Assembly: GCA_025997195.1 (NCBI GenBank)
Contig: BNUG01000077.1
Coordinates: 1-8,032 of the forward strand
Length of the DNA: 8,032 bases
Reading direction: 5' to 3'
From: Clostridia bacterium
GTDB lineage: Bacteria > Bacillota > Clostridia > Peptostreptococcales > Anaerovoracaceae
The position numbers and the translations under genes are program-made. Below are positions 1 to 5,957 of this stretch, piece by piece. The notes below the pieces were generated by a model. The model was not told where the DNA came from. It saw only the letters and a program-made list of their open reading frames with translations, and made no database searches. Position 1 is the stretch's first letter. Every line of letters starts with the position of its first letter.

Positions 1-1
1 A

Positions 2-94
2 GTCCGTACGGTTCTTGCGGACGGATCTCGCGGCCTTGGGGAATGTCTCAAGGCTGTCGAGACCGTGCATCGTGAGTGGAATTACATCGTCTAG
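2..94 (+). CDS. C-terminal end of an unidentified protein (partial, enters from left edge)
   Basis: An open frame runs from base 2 to a TAG at 92-94 and gives 30 residues, starting VRTVLADGSRGLGECLKAVE and ending HREWNYIV. The composition (a Gly-rich turn, then an amphipathic, probably helical tail) looks like a real protein end rather than noise, but the piece is too short to assign to a family. It converges on the SpoIID-like gene, whose stop is only 39 bp away, and no terminator hairpin with a T-tract lies between them. The alternative is that this is a chance open frame at a contig edge. No function is proposed. Confidence 0.35.
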   Translation, partial: VRTVLADGSRGLGECLKAVETVHREWNYIV

Positions 95-105
95 CGGTGC
101 CGTTC

Positions 106-133
106 AGCGGCGTCCGAAGAGCGGCGTCCGAAG
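106..133. repeat. 14-bp perfect tandem duplication next to the spoIID-like stop codon
   Basis: AGCGGCGTCCGAAG occurs twice back to back, at 106-119 and 120-133, ending directly before the stop codon (134-136) of the minus-strand gene. It lies in the short gap between two convergent genes and has no T-tract, so it is not a terminator. It probably arose by replication slippage. Confidence 0.8.
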
Positions 134-2704
134 TTATTTGATGAAGGACTGGCTGACGTAGGCTTCTTTGCCGGCATAATTGATTTTGTACCAAGTACCG
201 GATGTGCCCGTGATCGTTACGGTCGTCCCGTTTGTCAGGCCGCCGATAATTTTATAATTGGTGCCGGCGCCTGTCCGCACATAGAGACCTTGCGGCGAGT
301 TGTACACCGTACCGATCTTAGGCGTCGCCTCCGCAGAGGAACTTGGCGGTGTGCTTGCGCTAGCGTCTGTTGTAATGAAGGACTTGCTCACATAGGCAGT
401 CTTGCTATTGTAAGTAATGATGTACCAACTGCCGCTCTCGCCCGTGAGCGCAATGGTTGTGCCGTGTTTGAGCGTGCCGACGATCGATGAGGTCGTACTC
501 GCTGTGCTACGGATGTTCAGGTAGGTTCCCGGCGTGTTAACGGTGCCGATCTTCGCTGTTGGCGTAGTCGGCGCGCTAGGCGGCGTTGGCGTTGTTGGCG
601 TTGCCGAGGTTGTGACCGATACAAAACTCTTGCTGACATAGGTCGTCTTGCCGTTGTAAGAAATTGTGTACCAGCTGCCGCTTTCCCCCGTAATGGAGAT
701 CTGCGCGTTGTGTTTCAAGCTGCCGACGATCGCGTAGGATGTTCCCGCGCCGCTGCGGATGTTCAGATAAGTCCCGGGCGTGTTGACGGTGCCGGTCGTC
801 GTCGTCGGTGCAGTAGGTGTCGTCGGTGTGGTTGGGGTTGCCGGCGTCGTGGCCGTGTTGATGGTCACAAAGCTTTTGCTGACATAGGCCGTCTTGCCGT
901 TGTAAGAAATCGTGTACCAGCTGCCGCTCTCACCCGTAATAGAGAGGGCCGCCCCGTGTTTGAGAGAACCGATGACCGAATGATTGGTGCCGGCGCCGCT
1001 GCGGATGTTCAGATAGGTTCCCGGCGTGTTGACGGTGCCCGTCTTCGCGGTAGGCGTGGTGGGTGCGGCAGGCGTCGTCGGCGTAGCCGCGGCGTCCATC
1101 GTTACAAAAGCGCCGCTGACAAACCCAAGTTTTCCGCTGCCGAGGTCGATACGCCACCAATCAGCGGATTGGCCTGTGATCGTCACTTTTACGCCGTTCT
1201 TCAGCGATGTCACGATGGTGTATCCGGTGGCAGGGCCGCTGCGCACATTGAGGACACTGGCGCCGACGTTCACCGTTCCGGTCTTGGAAACATCCGTAAC
1301 GACATAGCCGGGGCCGGTTCCGCCCGAGCCATCCTGCCATGGCATTTCAACCAGGTCGACGGCTGAACCGAGATTGTAATAGAAGGTAAGGATGTCGCGG
1401 TAATTCGACCCGCCGGCTGCCATCTGATAGGCGCCTACCTGCGAGAGACCGGATCCGTGCCCATAGCGGACGCTCGCCAGCAACCAACGGGTGCCTTCGT
1501 CGCGCAGATACAAGATCGAGAATTTCGTGCCGAGGTTCAAGAACTCATTCAGGAACGGCCAATCCGAAGTACTGCCCGCCGGACGGTAAGGGCCGAAGGA
1601 CAGCGTTACATCCGCCATATTTGGGATTCCGAGCGTAAAGACGGCTCCCGTAAAGCGGCGGTCCGGTCCGGCGGATTTTGGATTTGCGAGGGCAATACTC
1701 TTGATGGTAACATCGCCTGCGATTGCTTGCGCGTCGATCCCTGCCGCCGCTAATTTTTCGCGCAGCATTTTGTAGGGCTGGGCGGCACTGCCTTTCAGGT
1801 CGCCGATGGCGAGTGTCTTGGGAATGTTGAGTTTGCCGCTGTACGAGGTCGTATTGAGCGCATAAGCGAGGTCGTAGGGATCTTCTTTGAGCGGCAGATA
1901 AGCATAGTCGCGCGCAGATGCACCCGAGGCGGCGCCGCTTTCTGCAAACCCGCCATTGGATGCGGAGAAACAAGCATAAACATTTTCTCCCGTGGTCGTC
2001 TTGAGAATGGTGTTTTTGGTGTCCGATACGGCGCGCAGACAATTTCCGTAGCTTGAATTGTAACCGAAATAGGCCTGGTTGGCTGTCGTGTTCACAAGAT
2101 CCTGCTCAACACTGCTGCGTGCGCGGGAATTCATCGTGAAATAGGCATAAGTCCTTGCGGCGACGGCTTGGGCTTTTAATGCTTCGATCGGCCAGCCGTC
2201 GCCCATTTCATAGGGGATTACGCCGGCGACATAAGTCTCGATATCGACATGATTGATGAATTTCAGTTTGCCGTTTTTGTTGAGGATGCGCATATCCCCG
2301 GCGTACTGATAGGCGCCGTTGATTTTGATGCGGTTGTTTGGCGTGAGGTTTGCGGCTTTGATATAGACGTCACCGTCTAGCTCATAACTCACAGTAGCGT
2401 TCGAAATGAGAATCCCGTTTGGAATTGCGGCAACGGTAAAAGCGCCTGAAAGGGATTTGTTGTTGTCCTCGATCGTGTATACACCTACCGCTTCCATGGC
2501 CGCGGATGCCGGTTCGCCGTAGGTGGAGAGATGAACGCGCACCACATTGTCCGCGATCAATGGCCCGACCGATGGGAGAGCGAGCGGTGAAATCTCAGGC
2601 ACTGCGAAGGCGGCCTGAGCGGTCGAAAGGAAGAGAGCGACGCAGAGTACAAGCACAGTGCAGATCTTCGGCAGTTTCTCCGGTTTTTTCGTTGATATTT
2701 TCAT
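134..2704 (-). CDS. Secreted SpoIID-domain peptidoglycan protein with five C-terminal SH3b repeats
   Basis: The predicted protein has 856 residues. Residues 1-34 form a signal peptide: a Lys-rich start, a hydrophobic core and a likely cut after AFA. A SpoIID/LytB domain follows. Its core at about 153-187 contains PYEM (E166, the likely counterpart of the catalytic Glu of SpoIID lytic transglycosylases), then IEALKAQAVAARTYA with E174, K177, Q179 and R184. A second family motif, GHGSGLSQVGA, is at 415-425. Five SH3b repeats (about 475-536, 554-616, 636-698, 718-779, 795-856) are joined by Pro/Thr-rich linkers and should bind the wall. The ATG at 2704 is chosen because AAGGAG lies 10 bases upstream and the signal peptide follows at once. 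An upstream in-frame ATG at 2773 lies in an inverted repeat and has no such site. Family knowledge suggests cleavage of glycan strands or enhancement of an amidase. Classical sporulation SpoIID is much shorter and lacks SH3b repeats, so a general wall-remodelling role is at least as likely. Confidence 0.9.
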   Translation of the reverse strand: MKISTKKPEKLPKICTVLVLCVALFLSTAQAAFAVPEISPLALPSVGPLIADNVVRVHLSTYGEPASAAMEAVGVYTIEDNNKSLSGAFTVAAIPNGILISNATVSYELDGDVYIKAANLTPNNRIKINGAYQYAGDMRILNKNGKLKFINHVDIETYVAGVIPYEMGDGWPIEALKAQAVAARTYAYFTMNSRARSSVEQDLVNTTANQAYFGYNSSYGNCLRAVSDTKNTILKTTTGENVYACFSASNGGFAESGAASGASARDYAYLPLKEDPYDLAYALNTTSYSGKLNIPKTLAIGDLKGSAAQPYKMLREKLAAAGIDAQAIAGDVTIKSIALANPKSAGPDRRFTGAVFTLGIPNMADVTLSFGPYRPAGSTSDWPFLNEFLNLGTKFSILYLRDEGTRWLLASVRYGHGSGLSQVGAYQMAAGGSNYRDILTFYYNLGSAVDLVEMPWQDGSGGTGPGYVVTDVSKTGTVNVGASVLNVRSGPATGYTIVTSLKNGVKVTITGQSADWWRIDLGSGKLGFVSGAFVTMDAAATPTTPAAPTTPTAKTGTVNTPGTYLNIRSGAGTNHSVIGSLKHGAALSITGESGSWYTISYNGKTAYVSKSFVTINTATTPATPTTPTTPTAPTTTTGTVNTPGTYLNIRSGAGTSYAIVGSLKHNAQISITGESGSWYTISYNGKTTYVSKSFVSVTTSATPTTPTPPSAPTTPTAKIGTVNTPGTYLNIRSTASTTSSIVGTLKHGTTIALTGESGSWYIITYNSKTAYVSKSFITTDASASTPPSSSAEATPKIGTVYNSPQGLYVRTGAGTNYKIIGGLTNGTTVTITGTSGTWYKINYAGKEAYVSQSFIK
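137..1282 (-). repeat. Five SH3b coding repeats with Pro/Thr linkers
   Basis: The five repeat units lie at about 1097-1282, 857-1045, 611-799, 368-553 and 137-322 in protein order. Each runs from a GTV start through (Y/V)LN(I/V)RS, ITGxSGxWY and a final (A/T)YVSKSF-like end. Units 2 and 3 are the most alike and share long stretches of identical codons, such as TGESGSWYTISYNGKT. Units 1 and 5 have diverged most. The linkers are low-complexity TPT/PTTP runs. This pattern fits growth by internal duplication. Confidence 0.9.
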
Positions 2705-2714
2705 GGTCCAATGC

Positions 2715-2720
2715 TCCTTT
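2715..2720 (-). promoter_or_regulatory. Ribosome binding site of the spoIID-like gene
   Basis: Read on the minus strand this is AAGGAG, 10 bases before the ATG at 2704. It decides the start in favour of 2704 over the in-frame ATG at 2773. Confidence 0.75.
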
Positions 2721-2765
2721 TGGTTAAGCGATGGGCGTAATAACTTTGCATCAAGCACGATCTGA

Positions 2766-2790
2766 ATATGCAATCTTTTTTATTGCATAT
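2766..2790. promoter_or_regulatory. Perfect 9-bp inverted repeat in the leader of the spoIID-like gene (possible operator)
   Basis: ATATGCAAT (2766-2774) and ATTGCATAT (2782-2790) are perfect inverted arms around the 7-base loop CTTTTTT. They sit between the candidate -10 box (2803-2808) and the ribosome binding site. No T-tract follows on either strand, so an operator or an RNA hairpin in the 5' leader is more likely than a terminator. The regulator is unknown. Confidence 0.5.
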
Positions 2791-2802
2791 AAATGTGAGT
2801 TA

Positions 2803-2808
2803 ATTATA
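2803..2808 (-). promoter_or_regulatory. Candidate -10 box for the spoIID-like gene
   Basis: The minus strand reads TATAAT here, about 100 bases before the start codon. The hexamer 17 bases further upstream (TACTCT) is a poor -35 box, so the promoter is weak or activator-dependent, or the match is chance in an AT-rich patch. It does not fit the SigE or SigG patterns I know. Confidence 0.35.
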
Positions 2809-2897
2809 CCGAGATGCGGGTTTGAAGAGTATTGATGGAGCGTTGAGTTTGGTTTACAGTATTATTACTTATGGTGCTGGGCAAGGACAGAGGGACG

Positions 2898-2982
2898 AAC
2901 AAGACAGAGGGACAGGCCTTCTGTCTTGTTCTGGTCTTGTGTCTTTGCGAACAGGACAGAAGGCCTGTCCCTGTGTCTTGTT
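2898..2982. repeat. Long inverted repeat (34-bp arms, 17-base loop) abutting cbiO
   Basis: The left arm (2898-2931) and right arm (2949-2982) are reverse complements with only two mismatches. Both contain the core GGGACAGGCCTTCTGTC. The loop is 2932-2948. A partial extra copy, GACAGAGGGAC at 2886-2896, repeats 2903-2913. The arms would form a very stable cruciform or RNA hairpin, but no T-tract follows on either strand, so it is not an intrinsic terminator of the usual kind. The right arm contributes the last two bases of the cbiO stop codon. The form suggests a dispersed REP- or MITE-like intergenic element. From the 3' end of the cbiO message it could also protect RNA from decay. Confidence 0.8.
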
Positions 2983-3787
2983 ATATGGCGGAGAAATATG
3001 CGGCGAGGACTTCTGCGGAGGGGCCGTCTGCGGCGATTGTTCCGTGGTCGAGCACGATGACGCGCTCGGCTACGGCGGCTGCAACGGCCGGATCATGAGT
3101 CGCCACGAGGCGCGTCTGGTCAAGAGACGCGAGGATATCCATAAAACGGTGCTTGGCTTTCATGTCGAGAAACGCAGTCGGTTCGTCGAACAATAAGACA
3201 TGCGGATTCATGACCAGTACCGAAGCGATGGCGCAGACGCGCTTCTCGCCGCCTGAGAGTTTGAGAGAACTTCGATTCATAAGGTGCTCGGCCTCGAGAG
3301 CGGTGAGTACGGTACGAACCTTTTCGCGTACGTCTTCTTCCGAATGGCCGAAATTTCGTGGACCGAAGGCGATATCGTCGTAAATTTTTGGCATGAAAAG
3401 CTGATCGTCGGGATTTTGAAAGACGAGCCCGACTTTGCTGCGGATCGTCATCAAATGATCTTTGTCGACGGGAATGTCGCCGATCAGTATTTCGCCGGCA
3501 TCCGGCTTCAGTACGCCCGCAATTGTGAGAAAGAGCGAGGTCTTACCTGCGCCATTGCCGCCGATCAACGCTGCTTTTTCACCGGCTGCGAGCGTGAAAG
3601 AGACATTCTTTAGGGCTGGTGTTCCATCGGCATATGTCACGGTCAGTCCGCTGACGATCAGCGGTACCGGTCCATGGCTGTGCGGATGCCGGTGTTCATG
3701 AGTGGCAAAGCCGCCATTGTGTTGCTGCGCTCTTTCTGGTAATCGGTCATTTTGCGCTACGATTGAATTTTTCTGTTTCTGTTTCAT
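2981..3787 (-). CDS. cbiO: Energy-coupling ATPase of a cobalt/nickel ECF transporter (CbiO/NikO type), with a His-rich N-terminus
   Basis: This 268-residue cytoplasmic ATPase powers import of Co2+ or Ni2+ together with the adjacent CbiQ and CbiM. Its ABC motifs are complete: Walker A GGNGAGKT at 76-83, Q-loop VFQNPDDQ at 122-129, signature LSGGEKR at 177-183, Walker B VLLFDEP at 197-203, and switch His H231. The VFQNPDDQ(L/I)F form is typical of ECF A-components. About 42 residues precede the ABC fold, including HEHRHPHSHG (30-39), which is unusual and could bind metal. The C-terminus stops at YFSAI, soon after the ABC fold, where many relatives continue further. The last two bases of the stop come from a long inverted repeat, so slight truncation is possible. 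The start at 3787 has no good ribosome binding site, but no other in-frame ATG exists before the ABC fold. The gene lies 19 bp after cbiQ in the same operon. Cobalt versus nickel cannot be told from this subunit. Confidence 0.9.
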   Translation of the reverse strand: MKQKQKNSIVAQNDRLPERAQQHNGGFATHEHRHPHSHGPVPLIVSGLTVTYADGTPALKNVSFTLAAGEKAALIGGNGAGKTSLFLTIAGVLKPDAGEILIGDIPVDKDHLMTIRSKVGLVFQNPDDQLFMPKIYDDIAFGPRNFGHSEEDVREKVRTVLTALEAEHLMNRSSLKLSGGEKRVCAIASVLVMNPHVLLFDEPTAFLDMKAKHRFMDILASLDQTRLVATHDPAVAAAVAERVIVLDHGTIAADGPSAEVLAAYFSAI

Positions 3788-3806
3788 AGTATTTTGTCTA
3801 TTGATA

Positions 3807-4586
3807 TCACAGCATATGCAATACAGGGAAAAAACGCAAGAGGACGAAGGCGGTACAGAACAGGATCATGCAGACGATGTCGGCTGCAGCCATGCGCGTG
3901 CGCCCTGTGTCGGGGATATCCCGCCCGTAGCCGCGGCAGGCCATCGCTGCATAGATGCGCTCGCCTCGGTCAAAGCTGCGGATGGCCAGCTGGCCGACGA
4001 AACTGCCCATGTCTTTCATTGCGATGCCTTTTGATTTCACGCTGCGCAGTTTGTATGCGATTGCCATGCTGCCGGCTTCGTCGATCAGGACGCCGATGTA
4101 ACGGTAGATCATTTCGATCAGCGTGATCAGAATCTTTGGCGCATGCAGACGGCGCAGTTCGCGCGTCAGCGCGGGGAACGGTGTCGTTGCGATGAGGATG
4201 AAGACCGCCATTACGCAAAGGTAAGTGCGCAGCAAGATGGCCAGCATAGAGAGAAAGCCCCAGGAAAACGCGATGCCGCCAAAGACAAAGGCGGTTTCTC
4301 GCAGGAGGATCAGATTGGTCACCGCAGCAAAGGAGCAAAAGGGCAGCGCGATGAGGAATCGGCGGTGTAGCATACCGGCGGGGAGTTCGGCGAGTGACAG
4401 GATAAGGATCGGATAAATGAAATAGGGGACAGCGCCAAGCACATCGTAACGATTGAAAGACACGATGGTGATGATAAAGGCGAGGGTGGCGATGAGTTTT
4501 ACCTGCGGATGGAGACGGTGAACGACGGTATCTCCATCCGAGAGGCTTTCCAGCACATAAAGATCGTGAACGCGATTAGATAGCAT
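3807..4586 (-). CDS. cbiQ: Transmembrane T-component of a cobalt/nickel ECF transporter (CbiQ/NikQ type)
   Basis: This 259-residue membrane protein is the scaffold that couples ATP hydrolysis by CbiO to the metal-binding CbiM. Hydrophobic spans are visible at about 31-48, 51-68, 78-96, 111-135 and 237-257. The cytoplasmic part has the family hallmarks. TTPFPALTRELRRLHAPK is at 134-151. Two coupling-helix stretches follow, around AYKLRS (177-182) and AMACRGYG (214-221), the latter being the Ala-x-x-Arg-Gly type motif that docks on the ATPases. Its ATG overlaps the end of cbiM by 11 bp (4576-4586), which points to translational coupling, and no strong ribosome binding site of its own is visible. 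The length is normal for the family and I see no damage. Confidence 0.92.
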   Translation of the reverse strand: MLSNRVHDLYVLESLSDGDTVVHRLHPQVKLIATLAFIITIVSFNRYDVLGAVPYFIYPILILSLAELPAGMLHRRFLIALPFCSFAAVTNLILLRETAFVFGGIAFSWGFLSMLAILLRTYLCVMAVFILIATTPFPALTRELRRLHAPKILITLIEMIYRYIGVLIDEAGSMAIAYKLRSVKSKGIAMKDMGSFVGQLAIRSFDRGERIYAAMACRGYGRDIPDTGRTRMAAADIVCMILFCTAFVLLRFFPVLHML

Positions 4587-5622
4587 CTATATTTTTTCTG
4601 CGGCGCTTCTTGTAGACGCGGATGACAAGGCCTGCCGCACCGGCGATCGCGAAAACGAGGATGGCTCCGATCAGACCCGCCGCCGATGTTCCGGTGCCGT
4701 CGCCTTTGGCAAAATCATAATCGGGCAGGATGGCCGTACGGTCTTGTACGCCGGATACGATTGAAAATACAGTGCTTTCGCCGGTTTCGAGTTCCGTAGT
4801 GCCGGCGACCCGTTCCATGGACCATTCGAGGCCATCGGGATTGGCGGAGGCAAACAAGGACATAGCGGCACCGAGAATCACGGCGATGCAAGCGAACACA
4901 ATAATCACGGTTTTCGGGGATTTTGCCCGTCCGCGGTCAGGGGCGTGGCCTCTGAGGACCGGGGCACCTGATCCGTAGGCGGCGGAAGTCAGGATGGACG
5001 GCCGCGCGGCGTAGACGAAATTCAAGATAGCCGCAGTCACGATGCCTTCAATGACGCCGATCGCCAGATGAATCGGCTGCATCAGGACGACAAAAGCGGA
5101 AAAGGGCAGGGCTGCGACGCCGGAAGCTGTCGTTTCCGCCACAACGCCGAACGCGCCGAGCTGCAGAGCGGCGACCACGCCTGCCGTCGAGCCGATCCAA
5201 ATACGTTTGGCTGTTGGCGATGGAGAGAGAATCGGACGGAACAACAGCGGGTAAATAAACAGGCAGGGAATCACGCCCATATTGAAAATATTGCACCCGA
5301 GTGCGAGCAGCCCGCCATCCGCAAAGACGAGGCATTGAATCACAAGCACGGCCGACAGTGCCAGCAAGCCGGCGAACGGCCCGAGCAAGGCTGCCAGCAG
5401 GATGCCGCCTCCTATATGTCCCGAAGACCCCGTCCCCGGGATCGTGAAATTGATCATCTGCGCCGCGAATACCATCGCGCCGGAAACGGCCATAAGCGGG
5501 ACTTTGCTCTCGCCGAAGTCGTCTTTCTTGATTTTCGCCGTCGCCACCGCGATCGCAGCTACGCTGGCGGCGTACATTCCCACCCCGACCTGGGGGGACA
5601 ACAAGGCATCTGCCATATGCAT
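4576..5622 (-). CDS. cbiM: Metal-binding S-component of a cobalt/nickel ECF transporter, CbiM/NikM fused to a PDGLE (N-type) domain
   Basis: The 348-residue membrane protein binds Co2+ or Ni2+ and gives the transporter its substrate specificity. The N-terminus MHMADALLSPQVG is the family hallmark. In the studied nickel relative, the terminal amine of Met1, the backbone and side chain of His2, and a later His hold the metal. The later His is probably H69 here, in GSSGHIGGG. The CbiM part covers about 1-208. A polar linker (209-236) leads to a second unit with a membrane span (about 238-256), the motif NPDGLEW at 261-267, an extracytoplasmic loop and a last span (about 314-336), followed by a basic tail. 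This is the PDGLE domain that replaces a separate CbiN/NikN. The ATG at 5622 is chosen because GGAGGT lies 6 bases upstream and the protein must begin Met-His. PDGLE fusions occur in systems annotated for nickel and for cobalt, so the substrate is open. It is first in the operon. Confidence 0.92.
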   Translation of the reverse strand: MHMADALLSPQVGVGMYAASVAAIAVATAKIKKDDFGESKVPLMAVSGAMVFAAQMINFTIPGTGSSGHIGGGILLAALLGPFAGLLALSAVLVIQCLVFADGGLLALGCNIFNMGVIPCLFIYPLLFRPILSPSPTAKRIWIGSTAGVVAALQLGAFGVVAETTASGVAALPFSAFVVLMQPIHLAIGVIEGIVTAAILNFVYAARPSILTSAAYGSGAPVLRGHAPDRGRAKSPKTVIIVFACIAVILGAAMSLFASANPDGLEWSMERVAGTTELETGESTVFSIVSGVQDRTAILPDYDFAKGDGTGTSAAGLIGAILVFAIAGAAGLVIRVYKKRRRKNIDAI

Positions 5623-5628
5623 AAATGC

Positions 5629-5634
5629 ACCTCC
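5629..5634 (-). promoter_or_regulatory. Ribosome binding site of cbiM
   Basis: The minus strand reads GGAGGT, 6 bases before the ATG at 5622. This strong site fixes the start of the transporter operon and rules out longer in-frame versions from 5712 or 5655, which lack a properly spaced site. Confidence 0.85.
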
Positions 5635-5662
5635 GTATAGAATCCATTCTATCATTCCCTTG

Positions 5663-5743
5663 CGATTCGAATCGAGATTCCAATCTGTGTTTGCAGCGAT
5701 CCGCAGGATCACTCTAGCGACATCATAACGAATGAGTGCTCAT
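5663..5743. promoter_or_regulatory. cbiM leader with three short inverted repeats (possible operators)
   Basis: Three symmetrical elements lie upstream of cbiM. They are the 12-bp perfect palindrome CGATTCGAATCG at 5663-5674, GATCC-GCA-GGATC at 5698-5710 (extendable to 8 pairs with one G-U on the minus-strand RNA), and ATGAG-TG-CTCAT at 5732-5743. None has a following T-tract. No B12-box or other cobalamin riboswitch signature is visible, and no full NikR-type site. One or more may bind a metal-responsive repressor, but this is inference. Confidence 0.35.
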
Positions 5744-5749
5744 CACGCA

Positions 5750-5862
5750 ATCCACATCCATCATACATTATGTACTATAATACAATAATCCTCATAACAA
5801 AAATCCTTGAAATATAATAATAACACGCAAAGAGCGTGTATAAATGCTAATACAAATTGTAT
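5750..5862. promoter_or_regulatory. AT-rich divergent control region between cbiM and the DUF5685-like gene
   Basis: This stretch is much richer in A and T than the flanking genes. It holds -10-like hexamers in both directions (TATAAT at 5776-5781 plus; TATAGT read on the minus strand at 5774-5779), but no convincing -35 partner at 17 bases. Symmetrical elements are TACAT-T-ATGTA at 5764-5774, ACACGC-AAAGA-GCGTGT at 5823-5839 and ATACAA-A-TTGTAT at 5850-5862. It probably contains the transporter promoter. Confidence 0.4.
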
Positions 5863-5897
5863 ATCAGTCTGGTGCGCGAATCGTTTTGCAGTGCCCC

Positions 5898-5941
5898 CGC
5901 GCAACCCGTTTCAAGAGAACCGGTTCGCCCGGGGTTGGGCG
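5898..5941. promoter_or_regulatory. Nested inverted repeats just upstream of the DUF5685-like promoter
   Basis: CGCGCAACCC (5898-5907) pairs with GGGTTGGGCG (5932-5941) with one mismatch, enclosing the perfect 10-bp palindrome GAACCGGTTC (5917-5926). It sits where a repressor or activator of the adjacent promoter would bind. No regulator can be named. Confidence 0.35.
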
Positions 5942-5950
5942 TGATATACT
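5942..5950 (+). promoter_or_regulatory. Extended -10 promoter element of the DUF5685-like gene
   Basis: TGATATACT matches the extended -10 form TGnTATAAT with one change, which can work without a good -35 box, and none is seen. The hexamer ends 7 bases before the ATG at 5958, so transcription would begin at or next to the start codon and give a leaderless message. That would explain the missing ribosome binding site. Confidence 0.4.
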
Positions 5951-5957
5951 TTTCATT

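Noticed and set aside
137..1282. CRISPR-like or satellite repeats
   Set aside because: The repetition is explained by SH3b coding units of about 62-63 codons with synonymous differences.
710..1366. Long plus-strand open frame opposite the SpoIID-SH3b gene
   Set aside because: It is antisense to strongly supported SH3b repeats, Arg- and Gly-rich with repeats that mirror the real gene, and has no ribosome binding site.
1545..2042. Minus-strand open frame inside the spoIID-like gene in another frame
   Set aside because: It overlaps the well-supported SpoIID domain, and its Arg/His-rich product resembles no family.
2898..2982. The long hairpin as a Rho-independent terminator for cbiO
   Set aside because: No T-tract follows the stem on either strand, and the 34-bp arms are far longer than typical terminators.
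5068..5640. 190-codon plus-strand open frame opposite cbiM
   Set aside because: It lies wholly antisense to cbiM, with low-quality charged composition and no start signal.
5623..5712. Longer CbiM start at 5712
   Set aside because: It would bury the MHMAD metal-binding N-terminus 30 residues inside the protein and ignores the GGAGGT site before 5622.
5623..5860. Cobalamin riboswitch or full NikR operator ahead of cbiM
   Set aside because: No B12-box-like conserved core is visible on the minus strand. TCATAC at 5761-5766 has no partner half-site at the expected spacing.
5844..5957. Longer start for the DUF5685-like protein at 5844
   Set aside because: The extra 38 residues cross inverted repeats and the promoter-like element, lack a ribosome binding site, and precede the family-like MFGY start.
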